From Desmodus rotundus (taxonomy: Eukaryota; Chordata; Mammalia; Chiroptera; Phyllostomidae): a stretch of DNA of 64,000 nt. The notes under the pieces were generated by a model. It was not told the DNA's origin. It ran no database searches and saw only the letters and a program-made list of their open reading frames with translations. Positions 1-10,515 of the stretch are shown here, piece by piece (the stretch's first letter is position 1; every line of letters begins with the position of its first letter). The stretch lies in the NCBI RefSeq assembly GCF_022682495.2, contig NC_071389.1:6687199-6751198 (forward strand), in the 5' to 3' direction. Both the position numbers and the translations under genes were made by a program.

Positions 1-39
1 TCCCTCACATCTCTGCACAGCAGCTTGGGAAGGGAGGGG

Positions 40-112
40 TTAATCCCAACCCCACTTCACAGACTAGAAAGCCGGGGCCCAGAGCTATGAACTGACTTAC
101 CCAAGGGCACTG
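40..112 (+). repeat. MIR-like SINE fragment
   Basis: A short decayed stretch resembles the 3' half of a MIR element: a 'solid tumour of clichés' typical of MIR such as a pyrimidine-rich start, an 'acagactag' segment and 'cttacccaagg', which corresponds to the MIR 'cttgcccaagg' core. It directly abuts the LTR-like repeat to its right. Identification rests on recognition of the core only. Confidence 0.3.
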
Positions 113-510
113 TTATGGTCAGGTGGAAGCCGCCCCAAACCCCAGAGCCTCAGAATTAGCTTCCTGGGAGGCAGGGTCCTTACAGAGGTCATCAAATTTA
201 AGTGAGGTCATTAGGGTGGGTCTTAATCCAATGGGACCGGTGACATCATAAAAAGGGGAATTTGGACGCAGAGACACGCGCACGTTGGAACCGGAAGGCA
301 GATTGGGGAGACACTTCTACAAGCCGAGGACTGCAAAGGTGGCCAGTAAACCACCAGAAGCTGGGAGAGACACACCGGAGTCTCCCTCTCGGTCCAGAAG
401 GAACCAGCCCCGCCGACATTGTGATCTTCTAGCCCCAGGACTGTGAGACAAGAAGTTTCTGCTGTTGAAGCTGCCCGGTGCTGGTCCTTCGTACGGCAGC
501 CCTAGCAGAC
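112..510 (+). repeat. MLT1-like MaLR solo LTR
   Basis: The sequence follows the plan of mammalian MLT1-type LTRs: a 'taatccaatgggacc' block, 'acatcataaaaagggg' (the usual 'ccttataagagg' position), 'gcagagacacgcgcac', 'cttctacaagcc', 'aaaccaccagaagctggg', and the terminal 'ggcagccctagcagac'. It reads in the plus direction. No internal retroviral sequence is seen beside it, so it is a solo LTR or a fragment. The subfamily is not certain. Confidence 0.65.
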
Positions 511-2307
511 CTGTCCAGTCCCACAGCTGCAAGGCTGGGGGGGGGGCGGCTCTGGGCTCTGGGTGAGACTCAGACCTGTCCAGCTCCAGACAGCCTGACT
601 GTGCTCCTATGGTGCCTTCTGGGGCAGCCACCCTGCACTGACCAGGTCCCTAGAAGTTGGCTTTGGCTCCCAGAAGCGTCTTTGGGTTGCTGCTCACAAC
701 ACCTGAAAAAACGCTGCTAAATCCCGCATGTGGTCAGTATCAGCAAGCACTGTCCCAGGCTGTGGGGTGGGAGGCTTTTTTCCCTAACGAATACGGTAAT
801 TAGTCTGGGCCTGGTGGTTGTTGGGAATGAGGAGACGAGGTGTTAGGAATAGAACCTGGACTCGGGAAGTCTGAACCAGGTCTTGCTCCTCCCCCGACCA
901 GCTGTCCCATCTTGGGAGAATCACGCAGGGTCCTCCGGTCTCAGGGTTCCCGGTCTGTGAAGTGAGCACAGCAATGGTGCCCAAACCCACCCGGCTCTCG
1001 TGACGGCTGAGGGAGACGGTGCCTGTAAACTGCTCGGCACACTCCCTGGCCCCTGGTAACCCCCCCAAACCAGCTATTATGACGACTATTACGATTGCGA
1101 TGACTCTTATCAAGTTCCATTAGGTTTCATGTCCAGGTCCCCTCCGTCGTTGTTCAGCTCCCTGCCCTGTTCCCAGGGCTGGGGCTCGGGGGACCTTGGA
1201 GATGCAGGAAAGCGGGCAGGGGCCACCCGCACACTCTCCTCCATGGGCCCCTGAGGAAGTCACGTGGGTGGTCACACTCAGAGCATGACGTGCTGTCAGC
1301 AGCCCGGCTGCATTCCAGGGATGTTCTAGCAGTGCCAGTGCGCTGAGCGCACGACTCCACCGCAGACCGGCAGGATCCTTCCCGTTACAGGTCGGCCTGG
1401 GCCCCGCCCCTACAGGCACCTCTGGCCACGCCCAGGCTACTGCTACCAATCCACCAGAATCTGTTCCAAGACGGACCACGTTTGCTTCCTGGTAGGAGAC
1501 CTAGAAAAATTCCCAGAAAAGATGGGAGGGCAACCAAGGACGGGCGCCCCTAAGCGCATCTGCAGGCCTCCTGCTTCTGAGAGGCAGGCTGGCCTTCCTC
1601 CACTCCACCCCCCGGGCCTCGGCAAAGATCTGCTGACTCTGACTGTGAGCCTGACACTCTGTTGGACAAAGGGGACCCCAAACGGTCCCTGTCCTAGCAG
1701 AATTCGTAGTCCAGAAGGAGGGAAAGACCAATATATTTTTTGTTATATTTTGCTTTGTTGTGTTGTTGATTACAAAGGCCAGATCTCACAGTTTCCCACC
1801 AAAACCCAGCAGTAAGTAACAGAAAAGTAACAACGGAGGAAGCCCTGAGACATAAAGCAAAAACCTGGGTGTGCAGGCGAGGGGGAGGGGTGGTAGATGA
1901 CTGGCCTTTTGTTTAATTTTATTTTTTGCAAAAAAGTAACACATGCTCTTAATAGTAAAAAGGGAGTCAAACTTTTGAATGGAGTGCACCCCTCGGGAGC
2001 CCCACCCCGGGTCCCGCTCCCCTCTGAGCGGGCCCTGGTCCAGTCCTCACAGCTCCTCTGGGACAGCCCACCCACACCCAGCACACACGTCTGCCTGATA
2101 GTACAAGACCTCCAGTGTTGTGTACATTTCTACTCTTTCACTTAAGTTACTAAGCTATTCAATTACTAAATTACTAAAATTACTGAGTAGTCTTAGAGAT
2201 GGTCCTAGATGAGCATATGTTGCCTTAATAGCATAACTGTGTAACATAAAGTCCAAACCGGGATGGTCTGGGCATGAGGTGGGCAGCGTTGAAAACCAGG
2301 CGAGTGA
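511..2307. other. Intergenic, no gene recognised
   Basis: No ORF with recognisable protein similarity and no RNA gene was seen. The interval has ordinary mammalian unique sequence and decayed repeats. One decayed A/T-rich repeat lies at about 1,735-1,985, including a 'gtaacacatgctctt' block also typical of old interspersed repeats. Confidence 0.4.
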
Positions 2308-2475
2308 GCCCCGGCCGGGTGGGGCACCAGCCTACACCAAAAGGTTGCTAGTTCGATCCCCGGTCGTATCAGGTTGTGGGTTCAGTCCCTGGTCAGGGTG
2401 TGTATGGGAGGCAACCAATCACTGTTTCTCTCTCGCATCAATGTTTTTCTCTCTCTCTCCCTTCCGAGAGGTCCG
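2308..2475 (+). repeat. VES-type bat SINE
   Basis: This is a tRNA-derived SINE of the VES family, plus orientation. It starts with a degraded A-box region (gccccggccgggtgg), followed by 'ccaaaaggttgctagttcgatcccc', a B-box-like segment, then a second B-box-like segment near 2,381, the 'gggaggcaacc' block and a CT-rich tail. It appears to have lost about 25 bases between the A-box and the 'acaccaaaagg' block. Confidence 0.8.
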
Positions 2476-3729
2476 GTGAAAGCCGCTGTGGATATGGTTC
2501 AGCAGCTGCACACCTCTTTTCGGAATGTTTCACGTGTTTTCCAAGCAGGCGACAGGAGGCTCCAGGGTGGGAGGCCCTCAGGCCAGACTCTGAGCCCTCT
2601 CAGGCTCTGAGTCAATCAGCCCTCACCTCTGAAGGACCCCTCGGGGAGACGGTCTGGGGGTTCAGAGGGGCCCGTGTGTGCCAAGCTTTGGGGAAGACAC
2701 ACACATCAGTTTCCATGTGGCTTTCTCCTACTTGTGCTTCCAAACCCCCAGCAGGTTCCCTGAGAGTTGATTCCAGCCCACCTGCTTGTCCCTCGGGTCT
2801 GAGAGTGTCCAGGACCCAGGCTGCAGAGCCGGGGCAGGGAAGCCTGGGCCCAGCTGGGCTGAGACACCCGGCCTCACAATGGGAGCACCAGGCTTCGGGG
2901 TGGCTGCTTCTTGTGAGCCACCCCCCAATACACATACACCCCCCCAGAATGGAGCAGCAAGCGGGGAGGCAAAGAGACAGTCAAAAAATGAAAAGCGCAG
3001 CAGACAGGAAGGTCAGACAGCACCAAGAACGGGCGGCTCTGGCCGCTCACCGTCCCCGCTCACTTGGCGCGGACAGGAAACCGTTGGAACCAGCTCCAGA
3101 GCTCTGCAGGCGGGTGGCAGGGGGAGACGTGTCCATGACCACTGGCCAGCGGGCAGTCCCATCGGACCTGCAGGCTGACCTCATTGCCCAGGCCCGCGGG
3201 AGCCCTTCCTGGGGTCGAATTCCGCGCTGAAGAGCCCCTCTCCAAGGCCTTGGTTGGCGCCAATGTCTTTTTAGGAACCAAGGGTCTAATTTTAGTGCCC
3301 TGGCCTTCGACACCTTCTCGAAATAGCTCCCTGTTTTCCCTGTTGTCCCTGCCCCTCCTTGGAGAAGGTGAAGCCCCCACGTCCCCGTGATCTGAGCTGT
3401 GAGCACAGGCCCAAGGCCTTGTATGGGTCTGGGTGGAAGGACCCGTGTCCCTGTCCTGTGTTCCGCATGAGCAGACTTGCCTCGGGAGGCGGCAGCTCAC
3501 AGCGCCCACCCTGCCAGGGGTCCCACAGCCACAGCACCAGCCGGAGCTCGCCCCTGCCTCCTCCCTGTCAGCCTGCCTTGCTCAGGGGTGGCACGCACTC
3601 AGGTGACCCAAAGTCAGGTCCCCACCCTCCTGGAAATCCTGTCTCTTCCTGTAGGAATCCTAGGTCAGCTGACACCTTGACCCAGGCAGCCTCTATTTTC
3701 CATTTTGCAGGTTCTGTGCCATTTCTGCG
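2476..3729. other. Intergenic, no gene recognised
   Basis: GC-rich unique sequence. A long open frame at 2,376-3,230 starts inside the SINE and has no recognisable protein character, so it is not annotated as a gene. Confidence 0.4.
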
Positions 3730-3895
3730 TCAACAATAACAGTTCCTCAGCCTTTTCTGAGCATTTACTGCGTTGCCAATTGCTTCTTGGGCAACTTTCC
3801 ATTTAATCCTCTGTTATTGTCCCCAGGGTGATGAAGCCACCAAGGGACGAAACTGGGATTTGAACTTAGGACGCCTGGCCCCCAGCCTCTGTCAT
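3730..3895 (+). repeat. MIR-family SINE
   Basis: Contains the MIR-style progression 'tgagcatttactg', 'ttattgtccccagggtgatgaag', 'gggacgaaactgggatttgaac', ending near 'ccagcctctgt'. The left part is decayed. Confidence 0.5.
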
Positions 3896-5344
3896 CATAC
3901 TTCCAGACTCACAACAGCCCTCTCTCTCCACAACCTTTGTCCCAGCCCCTTCCCCAAAGTCCTCTCCTCAGATTGTTCTAGGCTTCTGAAGTGAGCGGGC
4001 CAGAGGGGCGGGCCTGCCGGGCTGCAGTCACACAGCATGATAGTGGGGGACGAAGACACCAGCCCCAAAGTTCTAGGATCCAGGTGGCATCCTGGAGGGA
4101 GGCTGCAGCCGCCCGAGCTGATGGGTCTGAGAGAGCCAGGTGTGCGTCCACACCTAGACAAGGAAGGTGTCCTGGGAAACAGCCGGGTGTGTGCATCTGG
4201 GCCGGGAAGCCTCCGCCAGCAGCCCCTCCCCTCGCAGGCCCAGGTACTCAGCAACGTGAAAGCTTTCTAAAGGGACCAGCAGCAGGCTGAGGGATCCGTG
4301 TCCAGGAATCAGGACTCAGCAGGCTCCCGGGGACACTGCCCATGAGGACCCCCTGTCCTGCTGGGGAGGGGACACATCACAAAGGAGAAAAGCCAGTGTG
4401 GGCCTTCCTGGCCTCCTCCTCCTTCAGTCAGAGCCCGAACCCCACACCCAGGTGCTCCCTGGAGGCGCCGTGGGGGGGGAGGGTATGCTCCCCGCGGGGG
4501 CCTTGTCTGAGGCCAGGTTCCTGGGGGGGCTCCTGCCCTGAAACCTGGGAGTCTGGTCATTCAACCAGGCTCGTCAGAGAGTGAGTGGGATGGGGGGAGG
4601 GCAGAGATGGCGCTGTGGGACAGGGCGTCCCTCTGAGTCAGGGGGCCCCACTTCCCCCAGCCAGAGCAGAACACATCAGGAACCCCCACGTGTCTCCAGC
4701 CATCGGGCTTCGCCCCAGCAGCCCTTATCTGTCAGGACAGGGAAGTGCAGTGGCTGTCGGAGTGGACGCAGAGCCTCTCTTCTGCAGGGAGCCAGGGCCA
4801 GCATCTTTCTTAAGGTCCCCCACCTCCAGAGTCAGTGCTTGCTGCCAGGTGGGTGGGCACACACAGGGCTAGAGGGAGCGGCAGGAAGGAGGGAGGGCTG
4901 TTAGTCCACCAGAAGGGGTGCAGGGCCTTGAGATGACCAGAGGGATGGTGACAATACTGTCCTTCCCATGCACGTAACACATGGGTTACAAACTCAGACA
5001 CTTAGAGGGTCCGGATGACTAGTGTAAGGAGCGAAGCAAGCCGAGTGCATGACAAATAGCACCTCACCTTTGACCTAAGTGTTGGGGACATCCCCAGGCA
5101 TGCAGAGGGCTGTGGGGACCTGACTGCTGTCTGGGGGAATGTACTAGTGTTGTCAGATGCAGAAGTAAATTCAAAATCTTCTGTAAAATTCCAATTTTTA
5201 AATCTTGGCCAAAAATTTAAAAAAAATTTTTTTTTTTTTTTTTGGCTGCTAGAGTTTCTAGCAAAACGTGTCTGCACGTAGTATCCAGCTCTGGAGAGGG
5301 TTGGGGAGGCAGGATACGCTGTGAGCTTCTGCTTTTCTTATTTA
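3896..5344. other. Intergenic, no gene recognised
   Basis: No gene is supported. A homopolymeric A then T tract lies at 5,219-5,243 (a run of A followed directly by a run of T). The rest is unique GC-rich sequence. Confidence 0.4.
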
Positions 5345-5530
5345 CAAAGCACATTGTCTCCTGTAATTGGTGCCCAGACCCTGTGAGCGGATGGGGCAGG
5401 CCTGCGGGGCCCATCTGACAGATTAGGAAAACTGAGGCCCAGAAGTGAAGCCCTTTGCAATGTCACGCAGCAGTGGTAGAGCTTGCATTTAAACTTGGGT
5501 CTCTTGGATGCCAAAGAGGGGTGTTCTTTC
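5345..5530 (+). repeat. MIR-family SINE
   Basis: MIR core features in order: 'acagattaggaaaactgaggcccagaag', 'tcacgcagcagtggtagagc', 'atttaaacttgggtct' and a final 'ccaaagaggggtgttctttccc'. Plus orientation. Confidence 0.7.
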
Positions 5531-6469
5531 CCCTCGGCTAGGTCAAGGCTGTGGCAGCCTGCAGCGGAGTTGGGGGGCACTGTGCACCTTTGCACCGGGA
5601 GCTGCCCCCGGCCTGTTACCTGAGCTCCCAGGTGCCTGCTCTCTGCCCCTGAGAAAAGCTGAAGGAGATAAGGTTGCTGAGGTGCTGATGGGGTATCTGA
5701 CACCAAGATTTTTGCAGCTCCAAGGACAGCCCCACCTTCCCTGGGGTCTGGCCAAGTGGAGTGCCGAAAAGGAGGGTCAGGTGATGGGCAGGGTGTTGGT
5801 GATGGGCAGATTCCAGTGTCAATCCCAGGAGCTCTGAGGCCACCTCCCCATCCGTGCCTTCCTGTGTCTCACCCGCTCTGGCTCCTCACCCTCCGAAGGG
5901 TCCTCCCACCCTGTTTGGTCTCTTGAGGTCCCGCAGCCCTGATTTCTGAGATGCCCATTGTGGGAAGGGCCACTCAGGTGCCTCCCACTGGGCTCCTCCA
6001 TCCCATAAGGCAGAAGCAAACTGGTTTGCTGTGGGCCCTGCCTTTGAGACCAGCCAGCATTACAGTGCCCTAAAGGGGACCCAAGAGAAGCCCTTGGGAC
6101 CAAAGACAGTCCTTCCCCACCCCAGCCCAATCCACCGATATGGGAGGCTCAGCCTCTGATCACCCAGGACACAAACACTTTGGGAACACCTGTCCGGCAG
6201 CTTCCCTGACTCTGGGGTCCTGGCTCTGCTGCCCACCCCTTCCCCCACTTAACTGCTGCTTCCTGGGCATTCTGTCTGGGGTCCTGTCACTCCCCCACTC
6301 TCCCCACTGGGGCTCCAACCAGCCCCTGATATCCCATCACCCCTGCTCAGAAACACATGCTCCAGGCTTGCCACTGGGGTCAGACCCGGCTTTTCCACGG
6401 GGGCTAAATCAAAACCCCGCCCCTAGAACTGCATTTTGCTGCTTTTAAAATCCTTGATCTTTTATGTAT
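5531..6469. other. Intergenic, no gene recognised
   Basis: Unique sequence with no recognised gene, RNA or strong repeat. Confidence 0.4.
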
Positions 6470-6875
6470 GGATATATATATTTAATTTTAAAGAGAGAGA
6501 GGAAGGAAAAGAGAGAGAAACATTGTTTTGTTGTTCCACCCAGCTATGGATTCATTGCTTTATTCTTTTTTAAAAAGACTTAATTTATTTATTTTTAGAG
6601 AGAGGGGAAGGGAGGGAGAGAGGGAGAGGAAACATTAATGTGTAATTGCCTCTCATGCACCCTCTACTGGGGTCCTGGCCTGCAACCCAGGCATGTGCCC
6701 TGACTGGGAATCGAACCGGCAACCCTTTGATTAACAGGCTGGCACTCAGTCCACTGAGCCACACCAGCCAGGGCTCATTGCTTTATTCTTATATGTGTCC
6801 TGACTAGAAATCAAACCTGCAACCTTGCTGTATTGGGATGACGCTCTAACCAGCTGAGCTCCCCGGCCAGGCTGA
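6470..6875 (-). repeat. Older VES-like SINE, split by a younger SINE
   Basis: Read on the minus strand the two halves (6,775-6,875 and 6,470-6,567) join into one tRNA-derived SINE: 'gctcagctggttagagcgtc' A-box region, 'gcaaggttgcaggtttgatttc' B-box region, then 'gaacaacaaaacaatgtttctctct' and a CT-rich tail. A second VES element has inserted into its middle. A related copy lies at 41,140-41,360. Confidence 0.75.
6571..6774 (-). repeat. VES bat SINE inserted in an older SINE
   Basis: On the minus strand this reads 'agccctggctggtgtggctc', a B-box 'ggttcgattcccagtcagg', 'gggttgcaggccagg', 'gagaggcaatta' and a CT-rich tail ending 'ctaaaaataaataaat'. A 16-base perfect duplication, tcattgctttattctt, occurs at 6,552-6,567 and again at 6,775-6,790, the expected target-site duplication of LINE-driven insertion. 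Confidence 0.9.
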
Positions 6876-7224
6876 TCTTTTCTGTTTTAATATCCCATAT
6901 AAGCATGATGGTGTTTTCTTGGACAGGCTTTTTCTAGAAAAGCAATTACTTTGTAAAAATAAAGTAGAATTTTCCCTCCAGCCCTGTTGCGAAAGAAACA
7001 GGGGGTATTAGAAAATCAGGGTGCCGTGCCCAAGCACCCTAAAAGGGAGGCAGATACTAGTGTTGCTGTTATTGGGACACTGCTCACCCCACCCTCAGTT
7101 CTGTCTTAGCAGGAGCTCAATTCTGGCCTTGCTCAGGGAGAAAGAACACGGGCTCAGACTGCATGCGGACCAGACCGGGCGAGGCCTGTGGGTGGGGAGG
7201 GAACCAACCCCACCCACAGACCAG

Positions 7225-7435
7225 CTGTTACGATTGGTGCTTTTACATGATGACTCACTTCGCCCTTTAGCCAACCTGAAAATTCAGCATCATTATCCCA
7301 TTTTACTACTGAGTAAACTGAGGCTCAGAGACAGGAAGCAACTTGCCTGCAGTCACACAGCCCTCCACAGGCAGAGCTGGGATTTGAACCGAGGTCTGTG
7401 TAAGTGCAAGGTCTATGCCCTTTCCAGCCCAGGAA
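7225..7435 (+). repeat. MIR SINE, well preserved
   Basis: Contains 'cattatcccattttactactgagtaaactgaggctcagagacagg' (given here only as its position near 7,290), 'cttgcctgcagtcacacag', 'gcagagctgggatttgaacc'. This is the MIR consensus order in plus orientation. Confidence 0.8.
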
Positions 7436-7637
7436 TGACTCTGGGCAGAGTGAGGTTAGCTCTGACCACTATGTAGCTGATCCCAGACCCTCCTTCACAG
7501 TCTGAAAATGCTCACACAAGGACCAAGGTCTCTTATGGGAGTTCCCCTGCCTCACCTGGGCTGAGCCACTGGGGAGTCTGGGCCTTTTCCAGCCCAGCAT
7601 TCAGCAGGCGTGTCACCCAGGTGAAGAGAGAGCCTTT

Positions 7638-7652
7638 AGCGCCACCTGCTGG
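7638..7652 (-). promoter_or_regulatory. CTCF-like motif
   Basis: The plus strand reads agcgccacctgctgg; the minus strand is CCAGCAGGTGGCGCT, a close match to the CTCF core (CCASYAGRKGGCRS). Only the motif is seen. Binding is inferred. Confidence 0.45.
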
Positions 7653-7894
7653 GGACACAGTAACAGCATCTCCAGTGAACCTTGCATCTCTGTGGTCCCG
7701 GGCCCCTGAGGAGGCTGGGGTGAGATAGGACAACTGGAAGGGAGAGATGCCAGGCTGCCTCTCAGAAGATGAGCTCCTATACCTGAGCCTGTAAACAGGT
7801 ATGGGTATATCTCCTGCCAGAACCTTAGAAAGTTGCAGCTGGAAGACTCAAAGCAGGAGCCTGACCTTACAAGGATGGACAGATGGACGGGTGG

Positions 7895-8350
7895 ATGGAT
7901 GGGTGTAAAGTGGTATCTCCTCGCCGTTTTGATTTGTATCTCCCTGATGATTTGTGATGTTGAACACCTTTTCATGTACCTGGTGAACGTTTGTATATCT
8001 TCTTTGGAAAAGTGTCTGTTCAGGTTCTCTGTCCATTTTTTAAATAGGAATGTTTGTTTTTTTGATATTGAGTGAGGTTTTAATATATTGTGGATGTTAA
8101 CTCCTTATCAAATATATGCTTCACAAATAGATTCTCCCATTCCGTAGGTTGCTGTTTTATTTGTTGATGGTTTCCTTTCTGTGCAGAAGTGTTTTAGTTT
8201 GCCGGAGCCCTGCTTGTTTACTGTCTTCGTTGCTTTTGCTTTTGATGTCAAAGCCAGACCTAAGGAACATTTGGAGAAACGTTGACATCGCTTCAATCCA
8301 GATGCTGGGTGTGCATTTGTTCGTTTGTTATACTTTTCTGTGGAGTTAGA
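7895..8350 (+). repeat. L1 LINE 3' region fragment
   Basis: The stretch 'ggtatctcctcgccgttttgatttgtatctccctgatgatttgtgatgttgaacaccttttcatgt' lies at 7,910-7,978, followed by a 'cttctttggaaaagtgtctgttcaggttct' segment and 'tccttatcaaatatatgcttcacaaat'. These are the 3' region of mammalian L1. The frame is broken; it is a fossil. Confidence 0.75.
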
Positions 8351-8689
8351 AATATTTCGTGATGAAATTTTTCAGTAGTAATGAATGAGATAAGTGAGGA
8401 AGTGGAGGAAAGAAGAAAAATAGGAGCCCTGTTTTACTATAGAGTTGTTTTACCTGATGAAAATGCACATCAAAGATTGTGATGCTTGAATTCGTCTCAA
8501 GATTTGTGAGCCATCGTTTAATTTCTTAGGTCATTTAGAAAACGTCTAGTGAGAAAATTAATTTCATATGGTACCAGCTCATGTCAATGAGTCAGCAGTA
8601 AAAAGTTATCAAGCTTCTTAAGGTGAAGCTCAGTGGGAAATGTTTAGAATGAATAGCTTCACTGTTCTCTTATGGCTACAGCAAAGCTC

Positions 8690-8845
8690 GGGTTTTTTAT
8701 TGCAGCAAAATATGTACAACATAAAAGTTGCCGTTTTAACCATTTTTAAGTATACAACTCAGTGGCATTAAATGCATTCACAATATGGTATATACTATTC
8801 CCTCCGTTCCATACTCTACTATGGAGTTGGGGTCCTCCCTCTAGG
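8690..8845 (+). repeat. L1 LINE 3' UTR fragment
   Basis: Contains 'gcagcaaaatatgtacaacataaaa', 'ttttaaccatttttaagtatacaa' and 'ctcagtggcattaaatgcattcacaat'. This is the L1M-type 3' UTR block that also appears at 63,070-63,120 and 63,358-63,480. Confidence 0.6.
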
Positions 8846-9465
8846 CTGAAGTCAGCCGCAGCGCCCTTCCCATTCCCCCACCTCCACCCCACTACTGCTA
8901 TTTCCTCTCTCCTGGATCTTCACCCTCTCCCATCAATGTCACTGTCCTGATATTAAAGAAAGAAAAAGGCTTCCTTTAATCTCACACCCCCTGAGCCTCC
9001 CTCCCCCACACACTCACTCCCTCCTCAAATCCTGGAAGTTGGGCTTCAAACACCCCCCACTCCCCGGAAACACCTCTGGCCAGGGTCACCAACTTTTTTG
9101 TTGTGACATCCGATGGCCCTTGCAATCCCCCTGTTACTTGACCTCTCATGGACACTTAACACAATTGACTGCTCTCTTCCACCCTTGACTGCTGTGCAGC
9201 CCAACTCCTGGTTGGTCTGCTGCCTCCCTGGCATCTTGCAAATCTCCTTCACAGGTTCTTCCTGCGACACCCAGCCCACTCCCCTTTATGCCACCATCCT
9301 CTAAGGCTCTACCTGGACGTTTTTCTCTCCTCACTCCCCACTCTTTCCCAGGCCTTGCCCCGCCCTCCAGGCCACCACGTACTTCCCTCTGTTTAATGCT
9401 CAGCTTCCTAAATCGCCTCTCCAAACCTTCCTGTTTTTACAGTTGCCGAAGTAGCCAGAATGGTT

Positions 9466-9665
9466 GTCCAATGGTGGTTCTCAAGTTAGCCTGTGTGGCA
9501 ATCCCCTGAAGGATGTATTCAAACCCAGCATCTGGACCCCACTCCCAGTTTCAGATTCAGGAGGTCTGGAGTGGGTGGGACACAGGAATTTGCATCTCTA
9601 GGGGGAGGTACCCAGATGATGCTGATCTGTTGGTCCAGCAACCACCCATGTTGAGACCACTGTCT
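9466..9665. repeat. MER5/MER3-like hAT DNA transposon
   Basis: Begins near 'ggtggttctcaag' and ends near 'gttgagaccactg', inverted-terminal-repeat-like ends of the hAT-Charlie class. The interior carries 'aatcccctgaagg', 'caggaggtctggagtgggtggg' and 'ggaatttgcatctct', typical of MER5-type non-autonomous elements. Confidence 0.65.
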
Positions 9666-10078
9666 TAAAACACTGATCTGATTATGTTACTCTTTTTTAA
9701 AACTTCCACACTTCCCCATTTCCTTCTAAAGAAATCCAAGCTCTTGGCTTGGCACCCCTGCAGCACTGTGCCTCCCTGCCGGAATGCCCTGGCCACCCCT
9801 CTACTGTGGATTCTTTAACGCTCTGCCCAGATGTCAGCGAACATTCTGTGATCAGTGCGGACCACACACACTTGGCACCCCCATCATACAGCGCGCTCCT
9901 TGAGGATGAAATTCTCTGAGGGTATTTTCGAGTTTTATTTTATTTTATAATTTTTATTTATTTTATTTCTTTAAATCCAAAAGAAATTTTACTTGCAGTG
10001 CCAACGTAGAAGAGTCAGACTCTTTGTGGTTGGACAAGGCTCAGGTTTATACTCATATTCCTTAAATCTGTCTTCCGC

Positions 10079-10093
10079 TCTGCCCCCTGGTGG
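10079..10093 (-). promoter_or_regulatory. CTCF-like motif upstream of the U5 gene
   Basis: The minus strand reads CCACCAGGGGGCAGA, a strong match to the CTCF core, about 75 bases before the octamer of the U5 distal element. Only the motif is seen. Insulation of the snRNA gene is inference. Confidence 0.5.
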
Positions 10094-10169
10094 TAGTTCC
10101 AGTCCCAGCACCAAAATAAATGATCTATTTAAAGTATTTCCGGAAACCGGGGCATGGCAGTGAGGGTTC

Positions 10170-10194
10170 ATTTGCATACCCAGAATGCATTGCG
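10170..10194 (+). promoter_or_regulatory. snRNA distal sequence element (octamer + ZNF143/SPH)
   Basis: A perfect octamer ATTTGCAT (10,170-10,177) overlaps a ZNF143/STAF SPH site TACCCAGAATGCATTGCG (10,177-10,194), which fits the consensus at every position. The pair lies about 220 to 196 bases before the U5 start, the normal place for the enhancer of RNA polymerase II snRNA genes, where Oct-1 and ZNF143 recruit SNAPc to the proximal element. Confidence 0.93.
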
Positions 10195-10329
10195 CACAAA
10201 CAATTTCTGCCCTAAAAAATGACTAGATTCTCCTTTTTTCTTTGAACTATCTTCCCCCCGCAAATGAGAATTCTCTCACAGAGTTGTCTGGGGAAGAGGA
10301 AGAAGTGACTAGTTCTTTCAGGTAAATAA

Positions 10330-10349
10330 TTACCATTACAGAGTTGGGG
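10330..10349 (+). promoter_or_regulatory. snRNA proximal sequence element
   Basis: TTACCATTACAGAGTTGGGG sits at about -60 to -41 from the U5 start and resembles the vertebrate PSE (YTCACCNTNANNNNAAANG-like), bound by SNAPc. There is no TATA box near -25, as expected for an RNA polymerase II rather than III snRNA promoter. Confidence 0.8.
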
Positions 10350-10389
10350 ATAAGAGTTACCCGAGGAAGGTGGGCCAGGTATTACAGGC

Positions 10390-10506
10390 ATACTCTGGTT
10401 TCTCTTCAGATCGTATAAATCTTTCGCCTTTTACTAAAGATTTCCGTGGAGAGGAACAATTCTGAGTTTTTAACCAATTTTTTGAGGCCTTGTTCTTACA
10501 AGGCTA
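10390..10506 (+). ncRNA. RNU5E: U5 spliceosomal snRNA gene
   Basis: This is a complete U5 small nuclear RNA gene of about 117 bases. U5 is the snRNA of the U5 snRNP and the U4/U6.U5 tri-snRNP; its loop I holds the exon ends during both splicing steps. Seen here: the 5' end ATACTCTGG, the invariant loop I CGCCTTTTACT (10,425-10,435), the Sm site AATTTTTTG (10,476-10,484), and the 3' terminal stem GGCCTTG/CAAGGC around a TTCTTA loop. Compared with the usual U5 sequence there is a C-to-T in the 3' strand of stem I, one extra T before the AACC of the linker, and a different terminal loop. U5 variants are known to differ in such places. Octamer, SPH, PSE and 3' box are all in place, so it looks active rather than a retro-pseudogene, which would lack them. 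Human RNU5E-1 maps between NPPB and KIAA2013, so the symbol is by synteny. Confidence 0.95.
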
Positions 10507-10515
10507 ATAACTTGT

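Noticed and set aside
2376..3230. 284-codon plus-strand open frame
   Set aside because: It starts inside a VES SINE, has low-complexity GC-driven composition and no recognisable domain.
9105..9400. Possible old LINE reverse-transcriptase fragment (a D-L-S...N-T-I-D stretch at about 9,140)
   Set aside because: Similarity is limited to a few residues. Too weak to annotate without a search.
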